Source of the DNA: Cordylochernes scorpioides | Lineage: Eukaryota > Arthropoda > Arachnida > Pseudoscorpiones > Chernetidae | Direction of reading: 5' to 3' | Assembly (NCBI GenBank): GCA_030710605.1 | Contig: CP092882.1 | Coordinates: 14,141,677 to 14,205,676 of the forward strand | Length of the DNA: 64,000 nt | Part shown: positions 32,301 to 40,612 of the stretch, piece after piece | Layout of the letters: every line of letters starts with the position of its first letter | Position numbering within the stretch: position 1 is the stretch's first letter | The notes under the pieces: model-generated | What the model was told of the DNA's origin: nothing | The model's database searches: none | The model's input: the letters and a program-made list of their open reading frames with translations, nothing else | Translations under genes and position numbers: made by a program

Positions 32301-35300
32301 CTTGATACAGTTGTGGAGCTATTAGAGATTCTATGAAAAATAGATAGAAAGCTTTAGATGATCGGAAAAAATGTATAGATTTTCAAAGGGCACGATATTT
32401 AAAACTTGGACAATATATTTCACATGTTGGTTAGTCTGGGCCAGGTATTATTTGGGACAATCCTTGTATTTAAATGCACTGAGTTTCGATATCTTCCATT
32501 GAAACTCGAATAATTCCCCCAATAATTTGATCGAGCTCACCATTTCCACGCTGATTAATCGAACAAGTTGTTGTGTCCACAGTGAAGGAAAACAGCAAAC
32601 AAGCTGCTGTGTCCACAGTGGAAGAAGACAGCCAACAAGCCGCAGTGTCAACAGTAGAAGAAGACAGCCAACAAGCTGGTATGTCCACAGTGGAGGAAGA
32701 CAGCCAACAAGCCGCTGTGTCCACAGTGGAGGAAGACAGCCAACAAGCTGGTATGTCCACAGTGGAAGAAGACAGCCAACAAGCCGCTATGTCCACACAG
32801 TGGAAGAAGACAGCCAACAAGCTGGTATGTCCACACAGTAGAAGAAGACAGCCAACAAGCTGGTATGTCCACAGTGGAAGAAGACAGCCAACAAACCGCT
32901 ATGTCCACACAGTGGAAGAAGACAGCCAACAAGCTGGTATGTCCACAGTGGAAGAAGACAGCCAACAAGCCGCTATGTCCACACAGTGGAAGAAGACAGC
33001 CAACAAGCTGGTATGTCCACAGTGGAGGAAGACAGCCAACAAGCCGCTATGTCCACACAGTGGAAGAAGACAGCCAACAAGCTGGTATGTCCACACAGTG
33101 GAAGAAGACAGCCAACAAGTCGCTATGTCCACACAGTGGAAGAAGACAGCCAACAAGCTGGTATGTCCACACAGTGGAAGAAGACAGCCAAAAAGCTGGT
33201 ATGTCCACAGTGGAGGAAGACAGCCAACAAGCTGGTATGTCCACACAGTGGAAGAAGACAGCCAACAAGCTGGTATGTCCACAGTGGAAGAAGACAGCCA
33301 ACAAGCTGGTATGTCCACAGTGGAAGAAGACAGCCAACAAGCCGCTATGTCCACACAGTGGAAGAAGACAGCCAACAAGCCGCTATGTCCACACAGTGGA
33401 AGAAGACAGCCAACAAGCTGGTATGTCCACACAGTGGAAGAAGACAGCCAACAAGCTGGTATGTCCACAGTGGAGGAAGACAGCCAACAAGCTGGTATGT
33501 CCACAGTGGAGGAAGACAGCCAACAAGCCGCTGTGTCCACAGTGGAGGAAGACAGCCAACAAGCTGGTATGTCCACAGTGGAAGAAGACAGCCAACAAGC
33601 CGCTATGTCCACACAGTGGAAAAAGACAGCCAACAAGCTGGTATGTCCACACAGTGGAAGAAGACAGCCAACAAGCTGGTATGTCCACAGTGGAAGAAGA
33701 CAGCCAACAAGCCGCTATGTCCACACAGTGGAAAAAGACAGCCAACAAGCTGGTATGTCCACACAGTGGAAGAAGACAGCCAACAAGCCGCTGTGTCCAC
33801 AGTGGAAGAAGACAGCCAACAAGCTGGTATGTCCACAGTGGAAGAAGACAGCCAACAAGCCGCTATGTCCACACAGTGGAAGAAGACAGCCAACAAGCTG
33901 GTATGTCCACACAGTGGAAGAAGACAGCCAACAAGCTGGTATGTCCACACAGTGGAAGAAGACAGCCAACAAGCCACTATGTCCACAGTGGAAGAAGACA
34001 GCCAACAAGCTGGTATGTCCACACAGTGGAAGAAGACAGCCAGAGGAGGACAGGGAAGATCAATAGTGGAAATCAAGGTCAAACGCCCATCGATTTATTT
34101 GGAGGAGAGGCATCGATTGCCAATATCGAACTGCTCCTCGCCTCTAATTGGTCCGTGGAGGAGCCAATCACAGTACTCCCCCGGGATTATCCCGTGGACC
34201 CAACTTTCTACATTTACGTATGGGACATTTCCATGGGGGGATCTCGTTGGCATCCACACTCTTTCTTCGAATTTTACAATGCACGATGTCACCCTGGATC
34301 TAAGAGTTCTTTTATGCTATTAAAATATACAGTAATTTATGCTCTCTATATATGTGATAAACATTTTCCAATCTCATTAAATCGATATATATATAAATAC
34401 ACATACAGTAGAACCTCCATGAGAGGACACTCACGCTAGAGGACACCTCTCTACAAAGGACAGTTTTCATTTGTAAAATTACCATTTTTTCTATTTAGTA
34501 GCTCTCCGGTAAGATGACATATTTTTCTAAAGGACACTTTGACTCTGAAATTAGGTGTTGTCCTTTACAGGGAGGTTCTACTGTATATATATATTTTCTG
34601 TTTATTCCAAATTTTAAAAAATGTGCTATTTTGGATACGGATTATCTATACAGTCAAACTTTTATCTTTTTTTTCAAGTTTCAGAGCAAGCGCTCCAGCT
34701 CTATTATTCCTAACGAATTCTTATGCAAAGTTAAGACTAAGAAAAACGACTTTTAAAATGAAAAAAAAAAAAAAAAAAAAACGTTAATGATTAGAGGCCG
34801 ATGCTTCTCGAAGGAATTCTACTCTTAGATCAACGTAGGAAGTCAAAAAGAGGAATGAAAGATGTAGAAATCGTAGATGAGCTCCTAGAATAGCTTTCTC
34901 TGAAGTTTATTTACTTTGCTACAATCAAAGAAATCATCTTCAACTGTTTCAGGAGATCGGGAACAGTGCTTGCAGAAACAAGCCCCATCTTGCTTCATAT
35001 CATCCAAGCCCCATCTTGCTTTATATTAGGCAAGGAAAATTTTCTTATAAAAATTAACTAAAATTTTCGGGCCTCTCTCTTGGAGTTCTTCTATAGGAGT
35101 AATGTTGGCTATAACGTTATATAGTACCCTTACTTCTGTAGAAGGACCCCAAGGCCCGAAAGCTCGAGTCAATTATTATGAGAAATATTTCCTTGGCTGT
35201 GTGTGTGTGTGTGATATTTTCTCTCAAATGATTATCTATGTTCCTATCTGAACAAATTTCGGGAAAGAGTGAAGATTTAAGGAAATTAGGTGATATGAGA

Positions 35301-36979
35301 GAAGATGTTTGCGGGAAGAGTGGAAGAAGCTGCTGAATAATCAAGAGAATAATTAGACAAACAGTTGCCAAACCACTTCATGTTCTTTTTGAGCCTGAAG
35401 AGAGAACTAACGTGGGAGATAGTAATGTTGTAGAGAAGATTTTGTCATGAGTGCATTAGGAAATGATGAGAACCAGGAGAGGTGAGTGTAGAAATTTGTA
35501 ATGGAAGTTCTGTAAGGAGAGCGCATGTTTATACAACAATCACTTCAACTATTGGACTGTGCCGTTGTTGGACATGTGCAAGGTCAGGTAACTATTTAAG
35601 CAATTTATACTCGTGGATAAAACTTAAGGAAGTGGAAAGTCTTTAATGTCTCCGGTTGTGTTTTTTTGAAGGAGACAGAGACAATTTTGTTCACACCTGG
35701 TTATCTCGTGTGTCTTCAATAAAGGTCACTGTGTATCAAATATCTTTCTGAGTTATTTTCAGAATCGTGATGTACATGCTAAAAGGTATAACTTCCATAA
35801 GTTTTGTCCATGAGTGTATTGCCTGGTTGTTGAAGTCAGTTTTGGACATCATATATTCACTTCATTCATCATTTAGATTGAATTATCTTGGATGTAATAC
35901 GCACACAACAGTAACGTTTACCAAACCGTTGCCAGCGAGAAACAATAAACAATTTCCCGATTCAACATCTCAAATATCCAGGAAACATCGAGATATTTAC
36001 AACACGTACCAATTGAAACAACAATTGTCCTTATGTGTGTGTGTTTCCCTATGTTTTGCTTCTATGAAAAACTCAATAATATATATTTAGAATAATCAAA
36101 GGAGAATCAACAAGCTTCGGAGACATCACCAACTCTTAGTAAGTTGTTCTGATTTTCCTAAAAAGAGACCTACACTCATAAACAAAATTTAAGGAAGTTG
36201 TACCTATTAGTATGTATATCTGGATTCAGACAATAACTCTGAAAGATATTTAATACACCGTTTATTGAATACACACGAGATAACCAAGTGTAAACAAAAT
36301 TGCCTCTGTCTCCTTAAAACAAAGGAAACATTAGACTTTCCACTTCCTTAAGTTTTGTCCATGAGTATAAATTTGTAAAACAATGTTCTATGTTGAACTG
36401 TAGTGTTTGAAAGTTTTTCAAAGTTTTTTCACTCTAGAACGCGATGGGGAGAGAATGAAGGTAGTTGAGGACTTACTCATTGTGGTGACCCGGCCTGCTC
36501 GGTCCAGGAGGTAGGCCGAGAGAATGTTGCCAGGGATGAGGGACAGCTGCGCCACCAGATGCTCGAAGAACACTCTGGACAACTGGAAGTTGAGGTCGAG
36601 ATCCAACTGACATCCTTCTCTTGTGTCAGTCCATGTCGTCTTCTCGAAGCGACAATCCAAGAACCTGTAGGACCACAGGTCTGTCTGGTGGAAGTCGACG
36701 TCGAGGAAGTGGGAATGGTCGAAGAAGGACATGCTCGAGGTGATATCGGAGAAGGTGCAGTTGACGAAGGCGCAGTCGGAGAACGTGACGTGGTTCAGGA
36801 CGAGGTGCTCGAAGGTGACGTCCCGAAAGATGGTACGTTCGAAACGCACGTTCTCCAGCGTGGTGTTGACGTAGAAGTGGCGCACGCTGATGTTGGCCTC
36901 CACAGCGGTGTGAGAGGCGTACTGCGCCGACTCCAGACGTTTCAGGTATTCCGGGAACCAGATCTGGAGACCGTAGAAC
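20186..36979 (-). CDS. SV2-like synaptic vesicle glycoprotein, last three exons (partial)
   Basis: Member of the SV2 family: 12-TM major-facilitator-like proteins of synaptic vesicles. The minus-strand exons 36979-36477, 22920-22758 and 20363-20186 join in phase (1, 2 and stop). The first encodes YGLQIWFPEYLKRL, then the luminal pentapeptide-type domain (repeats such as ENVRFERTIFRDVTF and ADCAF/VNCTF-like pentads), EGCQLD, and the next transmembrane segment LIPGNILSAYLLDRAGRV. The second encodes two hydrophobic stretches around SIIGWNALDVVTTESYP. The third begins STGYGFLSSCSRLAAVLG and ends LKLQETRDTLM. Order and motifs match vertebrate SV2A-C. Upstream exons were not found and may lie right of the window. 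The introns (13.5 kb and 2.4 kb) are filled with mobile elements. Which SV2 paralogue it is cannot be told. Confidence 0.9.
20530..20721. repeat. MITE family N (TACACTCATGG ends)
   Basis: TIRs ACACTCATGGACAAAACTTA / TTCCTTAGTGT at a TA site, interior AACAATTCTGAAAGATATTA-like. Complete at about 200 bp. This family gives rise to the satellite at 40613-42575. Confidence 0.75.
21300..21560 (-). repeat. Family D ribozyme element, inverted
   Basis: Minus-strand copy with all D modules, including a well-preserved hammerhead at 21441-21485. Confidence 0.75.
21441..21485 (-). ncRNA. Hammerhead ribozyme, type I (family D)
   Basis: Minus strand: CTACG before CTGACGA (21476-21470), stem II GGGC-CAACA-GCCC, GAAA (21456-21453), self-complementary ACGCGT, GTT triplet, predicted cleavage at 21447/21446. 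CGTGG after the cut pairs with CTACG. All core bases are present. Confidence 0.8.
21640..21770 (+). repeat. LINE 3'-end-like segment with (TC)n tail
   Basis: TTATATGGACTTTGTAATAA followed by repeated CAATCTC and (TC)n; looks like a retroposon 3' end with a tail. Low certainty. Confidence 0.3.
22135..22480 (+). other. Unassigned region with weak poly(A)-like end
   Basis: A 69-codon open frame at 22171-22380 without known domain, then CAATAAAG near 22450. It might be a retroposon 3' end. Confidence 0.25.
22580..22705 (+). repeat. Family D, 3' part
   Basis: GGGTTGGCCAAATATCAGGG, AGATGGCGCTCTGCC and GGTCAGGATATGCC modules. It ends 50 bp from the SV2 penultimate exon's donor. Confidence 0.65.
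22758..22920 (-). CDS. SV2 exon: penultimate TM pair
   Basis: 163 bp; the acceptor follows tgtcgacag and the donor is gtaact. Encodes SLILASICVLALWVVP, a polar connector, then SLFNFVSIIGWNALDVVTTE. The first two bases complete the Ser codon left open by the upstream exon. Confidence 0.9.
23395..23595 (-). repeat. Family H' ribozyme element
   Basis: Minus-strand repeat containing a hammerhead and a CCAAAGCTGGTGTTGTGGC block. Partial relatives at 37555-37720 and 49180-49300. Confidence 0.7.
23468..23520 (-). ncRNA. Hammerhead ribozyme, type I (family H')
   Basis: Minus strand: CTAGA, CTGACGA (23508-23502), stem II GGGT-CATTA-GCCC, GAAA (23488-23485), stem III ACC-AT-GGT, GTC, predicted cut at 23477/23476, then TCTAG, which pairs perfectly with CTAGA. 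A second helix GTCC/GGAC continues stem I after a small internal loop. The most complete example in the window. Confidence 0.88.
23680..23736. repeat. MITE family A, right end only
   Basis: GCTCTGCAATTAGGTGTCC to GGGAGGTTCTACTGTA. Confidence 0.6.
23750..23938. repeat. MITE family A
   Basis: ACAGTATAATCTCCCTGTAA to GAAGGTTGTTCTACTGTA; full length. Confidence 0.75.
24650..25974 (-). mobile_element. Mariner-like element, 1325 bp
   Basis: Inverted ends CGAGGTGTGTTCAAAAGGTA / TACTTTTTGAACACACCTCG flanked by TA (24648-24649 and 25975-25976). The size and D,D34D transposase are those of mariner. The transposase frame is broken twice, so this copy is non-autonomous. Confidence 0.93.
24704..25769 (-). 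pseudogene. Mariner transposase, two 2-bp frameshifts
   Basis: DDE/D cut-and-paste transposase. Minus strand: ATG at 25769, N-terminal helix-turn-helix region with DRSNVYRWYKMFSEG, linker WVYGCDVETKAQSSQW, first Asp in VITGDEAWVYG, second in LLHHDNAPAHTS, third in YSPDLAPCDFF (the D34D spacing). Frame breaks: an extra TG within a (TG)n run near 25735-25743, and two extra bases in CCGCGCAGCC near 24947-24953, just before the third Asp. The long central frame (25743-24892) is otherwise intact, so inactivation appears recent. It lies inside the large SV2 intron. Confidence 0.92.
26029..26242. repeat. MITE family N
   Basis: CACGGACAAAACTTAAGGAA at the left; TTCCTTAAGTTATGTGTCCA at the right; poly-A expansion at 26171-26188. 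Confidence 0.7.
26479..26799 (+). mobile_element. Short non-autonomous Helitron-like element
   Basis: Starts TCTATATACAGTTACGAGCG and ends with the hairpin ACGGGCGTTGCCCGGGT then CATTCGGCTAG before T. A second copy is at 46805-47231. It contains a CCTATTGGTTGG CCAAT-type motif and a poly-C tract. Confidence 0.7.
27065..27690. repeat. 41-bp minisatellite, about 15 copies
   Basis: Unit GAGAAACGGCTGTTCTCATC + ACAGATAGTTTTAGCTGCT; units vary from about 38 to 44 bp by small indels in the middle. It does not encode a continuous ORF. Confidence 0.85.
28091..28266 (+). CDS. Candidate terminal exon of an unrecognised gene
   Basis: Directly after a good polypyrimidine/ccag acceptor, a 57-codon frame runs to TAG. 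It is Arg/Lys-rich (YRRPRERRAAKVRSFKTP) and ends NTNGRPALSL. It is far more GC-rich than its surroundings, which suggests selection or recent origin. It lies antisense inside the SV2 intron. No family recognised; upstream exons not found. Confidence 0.4.
28612..28795. repeat. Family I palindrome
   Basis: Inverted arms TTCTACTGCCCTTACTGCAA / TTGCAGTAAGGGCAGTAGAA meeting at CCAGTGGGAGGG. Confidence 0.75.
28884..29700 (+). repeat. 112-120-bp satellite derived from a LINE 3' end, 7 copies
   Basis: Each unit runs CAGAAAATTGACATGGACCC .. GATAGAGATGTATGGAGACA to TTCATTGGACACGACAACAA. The same segment occurs once at 45228-45355 as the 3' end of a non-LTR retrotransposon coding region plus its (ACA)n tail. 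Unit lengths change in steps of GCT and ACA triplets. Confidence 0.85.
29760..30420. other. AT-rich sequence with no recognised feature
   Basis: No repeat family or exon-like ORF seen. Confidence 0.4.
30466..30690 (+). repeat. SINE L with duplicated head
   Basis: The A-box head (GTCGGTGGATGAGAGGGTAA-like) is present twice in tandem before one B box (GGGATTAAATCCC) and the body. It continues into a second repeat shared, inverted, with 44655-44720. Confidence 0.7.
30945..31300. repeat. Family I inverted arms around 170 bp
   Basis: GGGAGGGCCTGGCTCATCA at 30972 and its inverse TGAGCCAGGCCCTCCCAT at 31237 flank an unrelated interior. Confidence 0.65.
31565..31598. promoter_or_regulatory. CCAAT plus CACGTG motif pair
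   Basis: CTGATTGGT followed 8 bp later by TATCACGTGAT. The same pair recurs at 39152-39178. These are classic NF-Y and bHLH (E-box) motifs; no transcription start is evident. Confidence 0.3.
32565..34045. repeat. 36/38-bp minisatellite, about 40 copies, open in many frames
   Basis: Unit CCACAGTGGAAGAAGACAGC + CAACAAGCTGGTATGT (36 bp), alternating with a 38-bp form with an extra AC at the start. Second variable position: GCTGGTATG or GCCGCTATG. The unit lacks stops in all plus frames and in at least two minus frames, so ORFs of 445-524 codons appear in three plus frames. Codon repeats such as STVEEDSQQA are a by-product unless transcription is shown. Confidence 0.9.
34046..34320 (+). other. 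Open stretch after the minisatellite, unrecognised
   Basis: One plus frame runs out of the array through SIANIELLLASNWSVEE and DPTFYIYVWDISMGG without a stop. It is GC-balanced and looks more coding than its surroundings, but no family is recognised. Confidence 0.25.
34405..34587. repeat. MITE family A
   Basis: ACAGTAGAACCTCCATGAGA to GGGAGGTTCTACTGTA. Confidence 0.8.
35608..35818. repeat. MITE family N
   Basis: TACTCGTGGATAAAACTTAA to AAGTTTTGTCCATGAGTGTA. Confidence 0.75.
36172..36369. repeat. MITE family N
   Basis: ACACTCATAAACAAAATTTA to AAGTTTTGTCCATGAGTAT; 105 bp from the SV2 luminal exon's donor. Confidence 0.75.
36477..36979 (-). CDS. SV2 exon: luminal pentapeptide-repeat loop and following TM
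   Basis: 503 bp between a gtgtcag acceptor and a gtaagt donor. The luminal loop has pentads with Phe at the centre (VRFER, TIFRD, VTFEH, VTFSD, CAFVN, CTFSD, HFLDV, CRFEK), predicting a right-handed quadrilateral beta helix. One potential N-glycosylation site in the loop is NTT. It ends with SLIPGNILSAYLLDRAGRVTTM. Confidence 0.92.
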
Positions 36980-37554
36980 CTGACACGACAACACTTTCAT
37001 CAATATACGAACGGACTGATAAAATAGATTAATCACATCTGGATATAACAATCCTAGTTCGGTTCTCTTTATAGAGCCAAATTACTGGAAATATCTGTTT
37101 GCCATCAACATATATAGAAAGGAAAACACGTCATACTCCATTCTCTCTAAATGAATTGGAAGAGTTCAACCTATCGCCAGCCATCTAGAAGCAATTGCTC
37201 TTCACAAGCGCTGCCGTGAAATGTCTGAAGAGATTTGTCTAAAGGATGACCTCATCAACCGCTTCCAGCAATAGCTGAGCGAGGTTAGCTCCAAGATAAC
37301 CAGCAGGGCTTAATTGAAGAAGGTTTGTGTTGGCACTGCACAGGTTCCAAATCTCACCCTTGGCCTACTTCCTAGAAAACAGAAAAGGAGATAGAACCAT
37401 TTAAAATCGTTTGTATTTTGCCGTTTAATTGAAGTATATTTAGTACGGACGGACTGTAGATATAGTAAAAATTTTGGTTAACAAACTTACCTAAAATCGG
37501 TAATTTAAACTGTCATTTATTTTTATAAAATAAAGATCGCCAGTCAAAATATAC

Positions 37555-37720
37555 TTTAAAACTAAGCACCATCTGCTGACCATCTTCGCAAACTAGAGGA
37601 CTGAGGTCGGTGACAATGCCACAACACCAGTTTTGGTAAACTGAGAAGCGTACACCTGGAAACCATTGTTACGAGTTAATGGCCCATGTCAGTCCCGGAA
37701 TCAAATGAAATCTTCACGAT
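37555..37720 (-). repeat. Family H' element with decayed ribozyme
   Basis: CCACAACACCAGTTTTGG and GTACACCTGGAAACCATTG blocks. The core region (CTGACATG..) has lost CTGACGA and the GAAA strand. Confidence 0.5.
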
Positions 37721-38077
37721 CCACCAAAAAGGTGTTAAAGGATACCTTGACCACATGAAAATTCTTCATTTTGGCAACTTCTCGGTTAATAGCATTCTCA
37801 ACTTCCTGACCAGTATTGGAAATAAATTAAAACTACCGAGGACACATATACATTCATGAACAAAACTTTAAAAGTGGAAATTCTTCAATGCTTCGGTCAT
37901 ATGTTTAGTTGAAGGAGACAGAGGTTGTTCACACTTGGTTATCTCGTGTTGTCTTCAATAAAAGTCATTTTAGATCGCCTAGAAAATTGGCGTTACTTTT
38001 GGAGAGTTGATTGCCATATGGAGCATTGTTGCCTAAAAGAGAATATTTAGGATACCATTATCAATTAAAATCTACAG

Positions 38078-38245
38078 GCCTGGATCTTCGGAGTTGACCT
38101 GGTGGACGACGAACTGGCCATCCTTACATCGGCGAAATCGAGAATCAACCGATACTTCGTCCAGGTCGGACTGGGCCAGGCCATCGAGGACCCCGTCATC
38201 GCCTGGAGGAGGACTCTATCGCGGTGGGGAAGAACACCTGGCTGA
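38078..38245 (+). CDS. Candidate terminal exon of an unrecognised gene
   Basis: After a ctacag acceptor the frame reads AWIFGVDLVDDELAILTSAK and continues with RYFVQVGLGQAIEDPVIAWR to a TGA at 38243. AATAAA follows 53 bp later at 38298. High GC and an amphipathic composition look coding. It lies antisense to SV2, about 1.1 kb upstream of the first visible SV2 exon. No family recognised. Confidence 0.45.
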   Translation, partial: AWIFGVDLVDDELAILTSAKSRINRYFVQVGLGQAIEDPVIAWRRTLSRWGRTPG

Positions 38246-38297
38246 TCTTTTTCATGTAAATATTTTAAACTGTAACCTCTACTGTTGACTAGATGTC

Positions 38298-38303
38298 AAT
38301 AAA
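38298..38303 (+). terminator. AATAAA after the 38-kb candidate exon
   Basis: Poly(A) signal at the expected distance from the TGA at 38243-38245; it supports reading that ORF as a last exon. Confidence 0.4.
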
Positions 38304-38712
38304 CTGTCTCTAATTTTAAAAAAGTATATTTCTACGTACATAAGTAAACATTGCTTTTTCACTAGATTGGTTTTGACGCTTTTTCTGATACACCTTTCTG
38401 CATCCTACTTCAACTGGATTATCCTCTATTGCCCTACTAACGGAGTAAGGAAAAGAGGAAGATACCAACACTCCAATACTGTCCATACATCATCAACCAT
38501 TGCCTCTAGTTATCTACAAGATTACGCATGGCAGAGTAAAGCTGAAGGAACAGAATTCATTTTCAACCACTTTTCCTGATATTTATAGAAAAAACATCGA
38601 GTTTCCCTATTTTACACACATTTATAAAATAAAGGATGATTTGAAGTGATAGATCACAAATAGCATTATCTTGAGATGGTTTAAACTGTATTCTGTTATG
38701 ATTTTTCCATTT

Positions 38713-38919
38713 ATACTCATGGAAAAAACTTAAGGAAGTGGAAAGTCTTTAATATCGCCGGTCGTTTTTTTTTAAAGGAGAGACAGGTGTAATTTTGTTT
38801 ACACTTGGTTATATTGTGTATCTTCAATAAAGGTCACTGTAATATCTTTCAGAGTTATTGTCTGAACCCCGATATACATGCTAAAAAGTACAACTTCCTT
38901 AAGTTTTGTCCATGAGTGT
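38713..38919. repeat. MITE family N
   Basis: ATACTCATGGAAAAAACTTA to TAAGTTTTGTCCATGAGTGT. Confidence 0.8.
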
Positions 38920-39151
38920 AGATATGAGAAAAGGTGAGAAACGCCTGTAATTAGGGTTTTCCAACATCTCAATTTCAAGGCAAATTTATAAATAAAATGT
39001 TACGATTTAAGGAAAAGGATTAGAACGGCTTGACTCATCAGTTATAAAAATATCTCAGAAAATTAAACAAATTTACTGCAATATGAGTTATTCCCTTTCA
39101 AACTACTATATTATACCTTTTAATGTCAATGGTGTCCGTTATATACGGCCG

Positions 39152-39178
39152 CTGATTGGTTCTCTACTATCACGTGAT
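39152..39178. promoter_or_regulatory. CCAAT plus CACGTG motif pair (second)
   Basis: CTGATTGGT, 7 bp, TATCACGTGAT; a further CCAAT (GCCAATCAGCG) lies at about 39213. No start site could be assigned. Confidence 0.3.
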
Positions 39179-39517
39179 CTCATTCACCCAATCTCAACGT
39201 TGATTCCACTTGCCAATCAGCGTGCAATATTTGTATAGCTTAGTGGTTGCATTGAGCAACCAAGTCTATAAAAATATAAGATTGTGTGTGGTCGATATTT
39301 AGAAATTTATCTTTTTAATTATTTTTTCACATTCTATTTGTAGTTTTTTTTAAAACAAGGGTATTTCACGGTTTGGTATTTATAAATCAAATTGATATTA
39401 GGCTTTTTAATTTTTTATTATAAAGATCTAACACTTGATCTCTTCATTCAATGGTCAATTATATACATATGTATGTGAAAAAATAATAGAAAGGTCAGGT
39501 GTTGATATTATAAATAA

Positions 39518-39690
39518 AAAATGGCATATCCTGACCAGGAGTACATGTGCTTTTCAGAAGGCAGAGCGCTATCTGGTGGAACAGAAATCAACTAAACATT
39601 GATTTCACCTGTTCCCTGATATTTGGCCAACCCAATTTCTTGATTTATCACATCTGCTCCTGGTCAGGATATGCCTTTTTTATTTTTAAT
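39518..39690. repeat. Family D arm pair without ribozyme
   Basis: Minus-strand arm GGCATATCCTGACCAGGAGT .. CAACCCAATTTCTTGATT joined directly to a plus-strand end TGGTCAGGATATGCC. Confidence 0.6.
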
Positions 39691-39872
39691 ACATATACAT
39701 ATATGGGAGATGCCTTTTTCTTAATTTATGCACCTTATCCCAGTACAATGTTATATTTGTGCTATTTTTTCACATTGTGTAGCGTCCTCACGCAATTCTG
39801 GCCTTAACTACCCGTTTCATGATTTTTCAGGATGCCTTAATGACCAAATTTTTTGGTCGTTGAGGTACAGCT

Positions 39873-39918
39873 TGCACCACGCTGATGAGGGCCAACAGCC
39901 CGAAACGCGTCCGTGGTT
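39873..39918 (+). ncRNA. Hammerhead ribozyme, type I (family E unit 1)
   Basis: CCACG, CTGATGA (39882-39888), stem II GGGC-CAACA-GCCC, GAAA (39902-39905), self-complementary ACGCGT, GTC ending at 39911, then CGTGG, which pairs perfectly with CCACG. Every conserved core base is present. Confidence 0.88.
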
Positions 39919-40094
39919 AGCTTTTCTTGATTAATCAAGAATGGGTATTTGGCCAATTCTGGAATAATTAAAAATCAACGAGAATAGTTGATATTTATTC
40001 CGATAGATGGCGCCAGCCATCAGCAACTTTCAGTTGCACGATAAGGAGATGCCTTTTTCTTAATTTATGCACCTTATCCCAGTACAATGTTATA

Positions 40095-40226
40095 TCAACA
40101 CCACAGAGGTCCGTACGTCTCTTGACCTCACGGACAATACAGCAGCTACATTATTCATTTTGTCTCCTCTCTAATTGTAAATACGCTACTGTATCACCTC
40201 ATAAGCATAAATAAATAATGTTATAT
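40095..40226 (+). mobile_element. 132-bp retroposed fragment with 10-bp target duplication
   Basis: Begins CAACACCACAGAGGTCCGTA after AATGTTATAT and ends with ATAAATA before a second AATGTTATAT. It looks like a 5'-truncated LINE/SINE piece inside the family E tandem. Confidence 0.6.
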
Positions 40227-40342
40227 TTGTGCTATTTTTTCACATTGTGTAGCGTCCTGACGCAATTCTGGCCTTAACTACCCGTTTCATGATTTTTCAG
40301 GATGCCTTAATGACCAAATTTTTTGGTCGTTGAGGTACAGCT

Positions 40343-40388
40343 TGCACCACGCTAATGAGGGCCAACAGCCCGAAACGCGTCCGTGGTT
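40343..40388 (+). ncRNA. Hammerhead ribozyme, mutated core (family E unit 2)
   Basis: Identical to unit 1 except CTAATGA for CTGATGA (40352-40358). That G is invariant in hammerheads, so this copy should be inactive. Confidence 0.75.
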
Positions 40389-40612
40389 AGCTTTTCTTGA
40401 TTAATCAAGAATGGGTATTTGGCCAATTCTGGAATAATTAAAAATCAACGAGAATAGTTGATATTTATTCCGATAGATGGCGCCAGCCATCAGCAACTTT
40501 CAGTTGCACGATAAGGAGATGCCTTTTTCTTAATTTATGCACCTTATCCCAGTACAATGTTATATTTGTGCTATTTTTTCATATACATATAAAGAGAGAG
40601 AGTATTTTATGT

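Larger units (their letters stand above)
39700..40585 (+). repeat. Direct tandem of ribozyme family E, 338-bp units
   Basis: The partial unit end, two complete units and a partial start are in head-to-tail order; TTGTGCTATTTTTTCA recurs at 39757, 40227 and 40565. The second interval is 338 bp; the first is 338 plus a 132-bp insertion. Units contain a hammerhead, a TTTTCTTGATTAATCAAG hairpin, TTGGCCAATTCTGG, AGATGGCGCCAGCCATC and a GATAAGGAGATGCC end. Confidence 0.85.

Noticed and set aside
32573-34439. Long ORFs of 445-524 codons as a repeat-protein gene
   Set aside because: They arise in three overlapping frames from a stop-free minisatellite; frame changes with each 38-bp unit and no conserved start or domain exists. 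Kept as a finding, not as a gene.
36559-37032. Plus-strand ORF over the SV2 luminal exon
   Set aside because: Antisense shadow of the SV2 exon, with valine/glutamate-rich composition typical of reverse reading.
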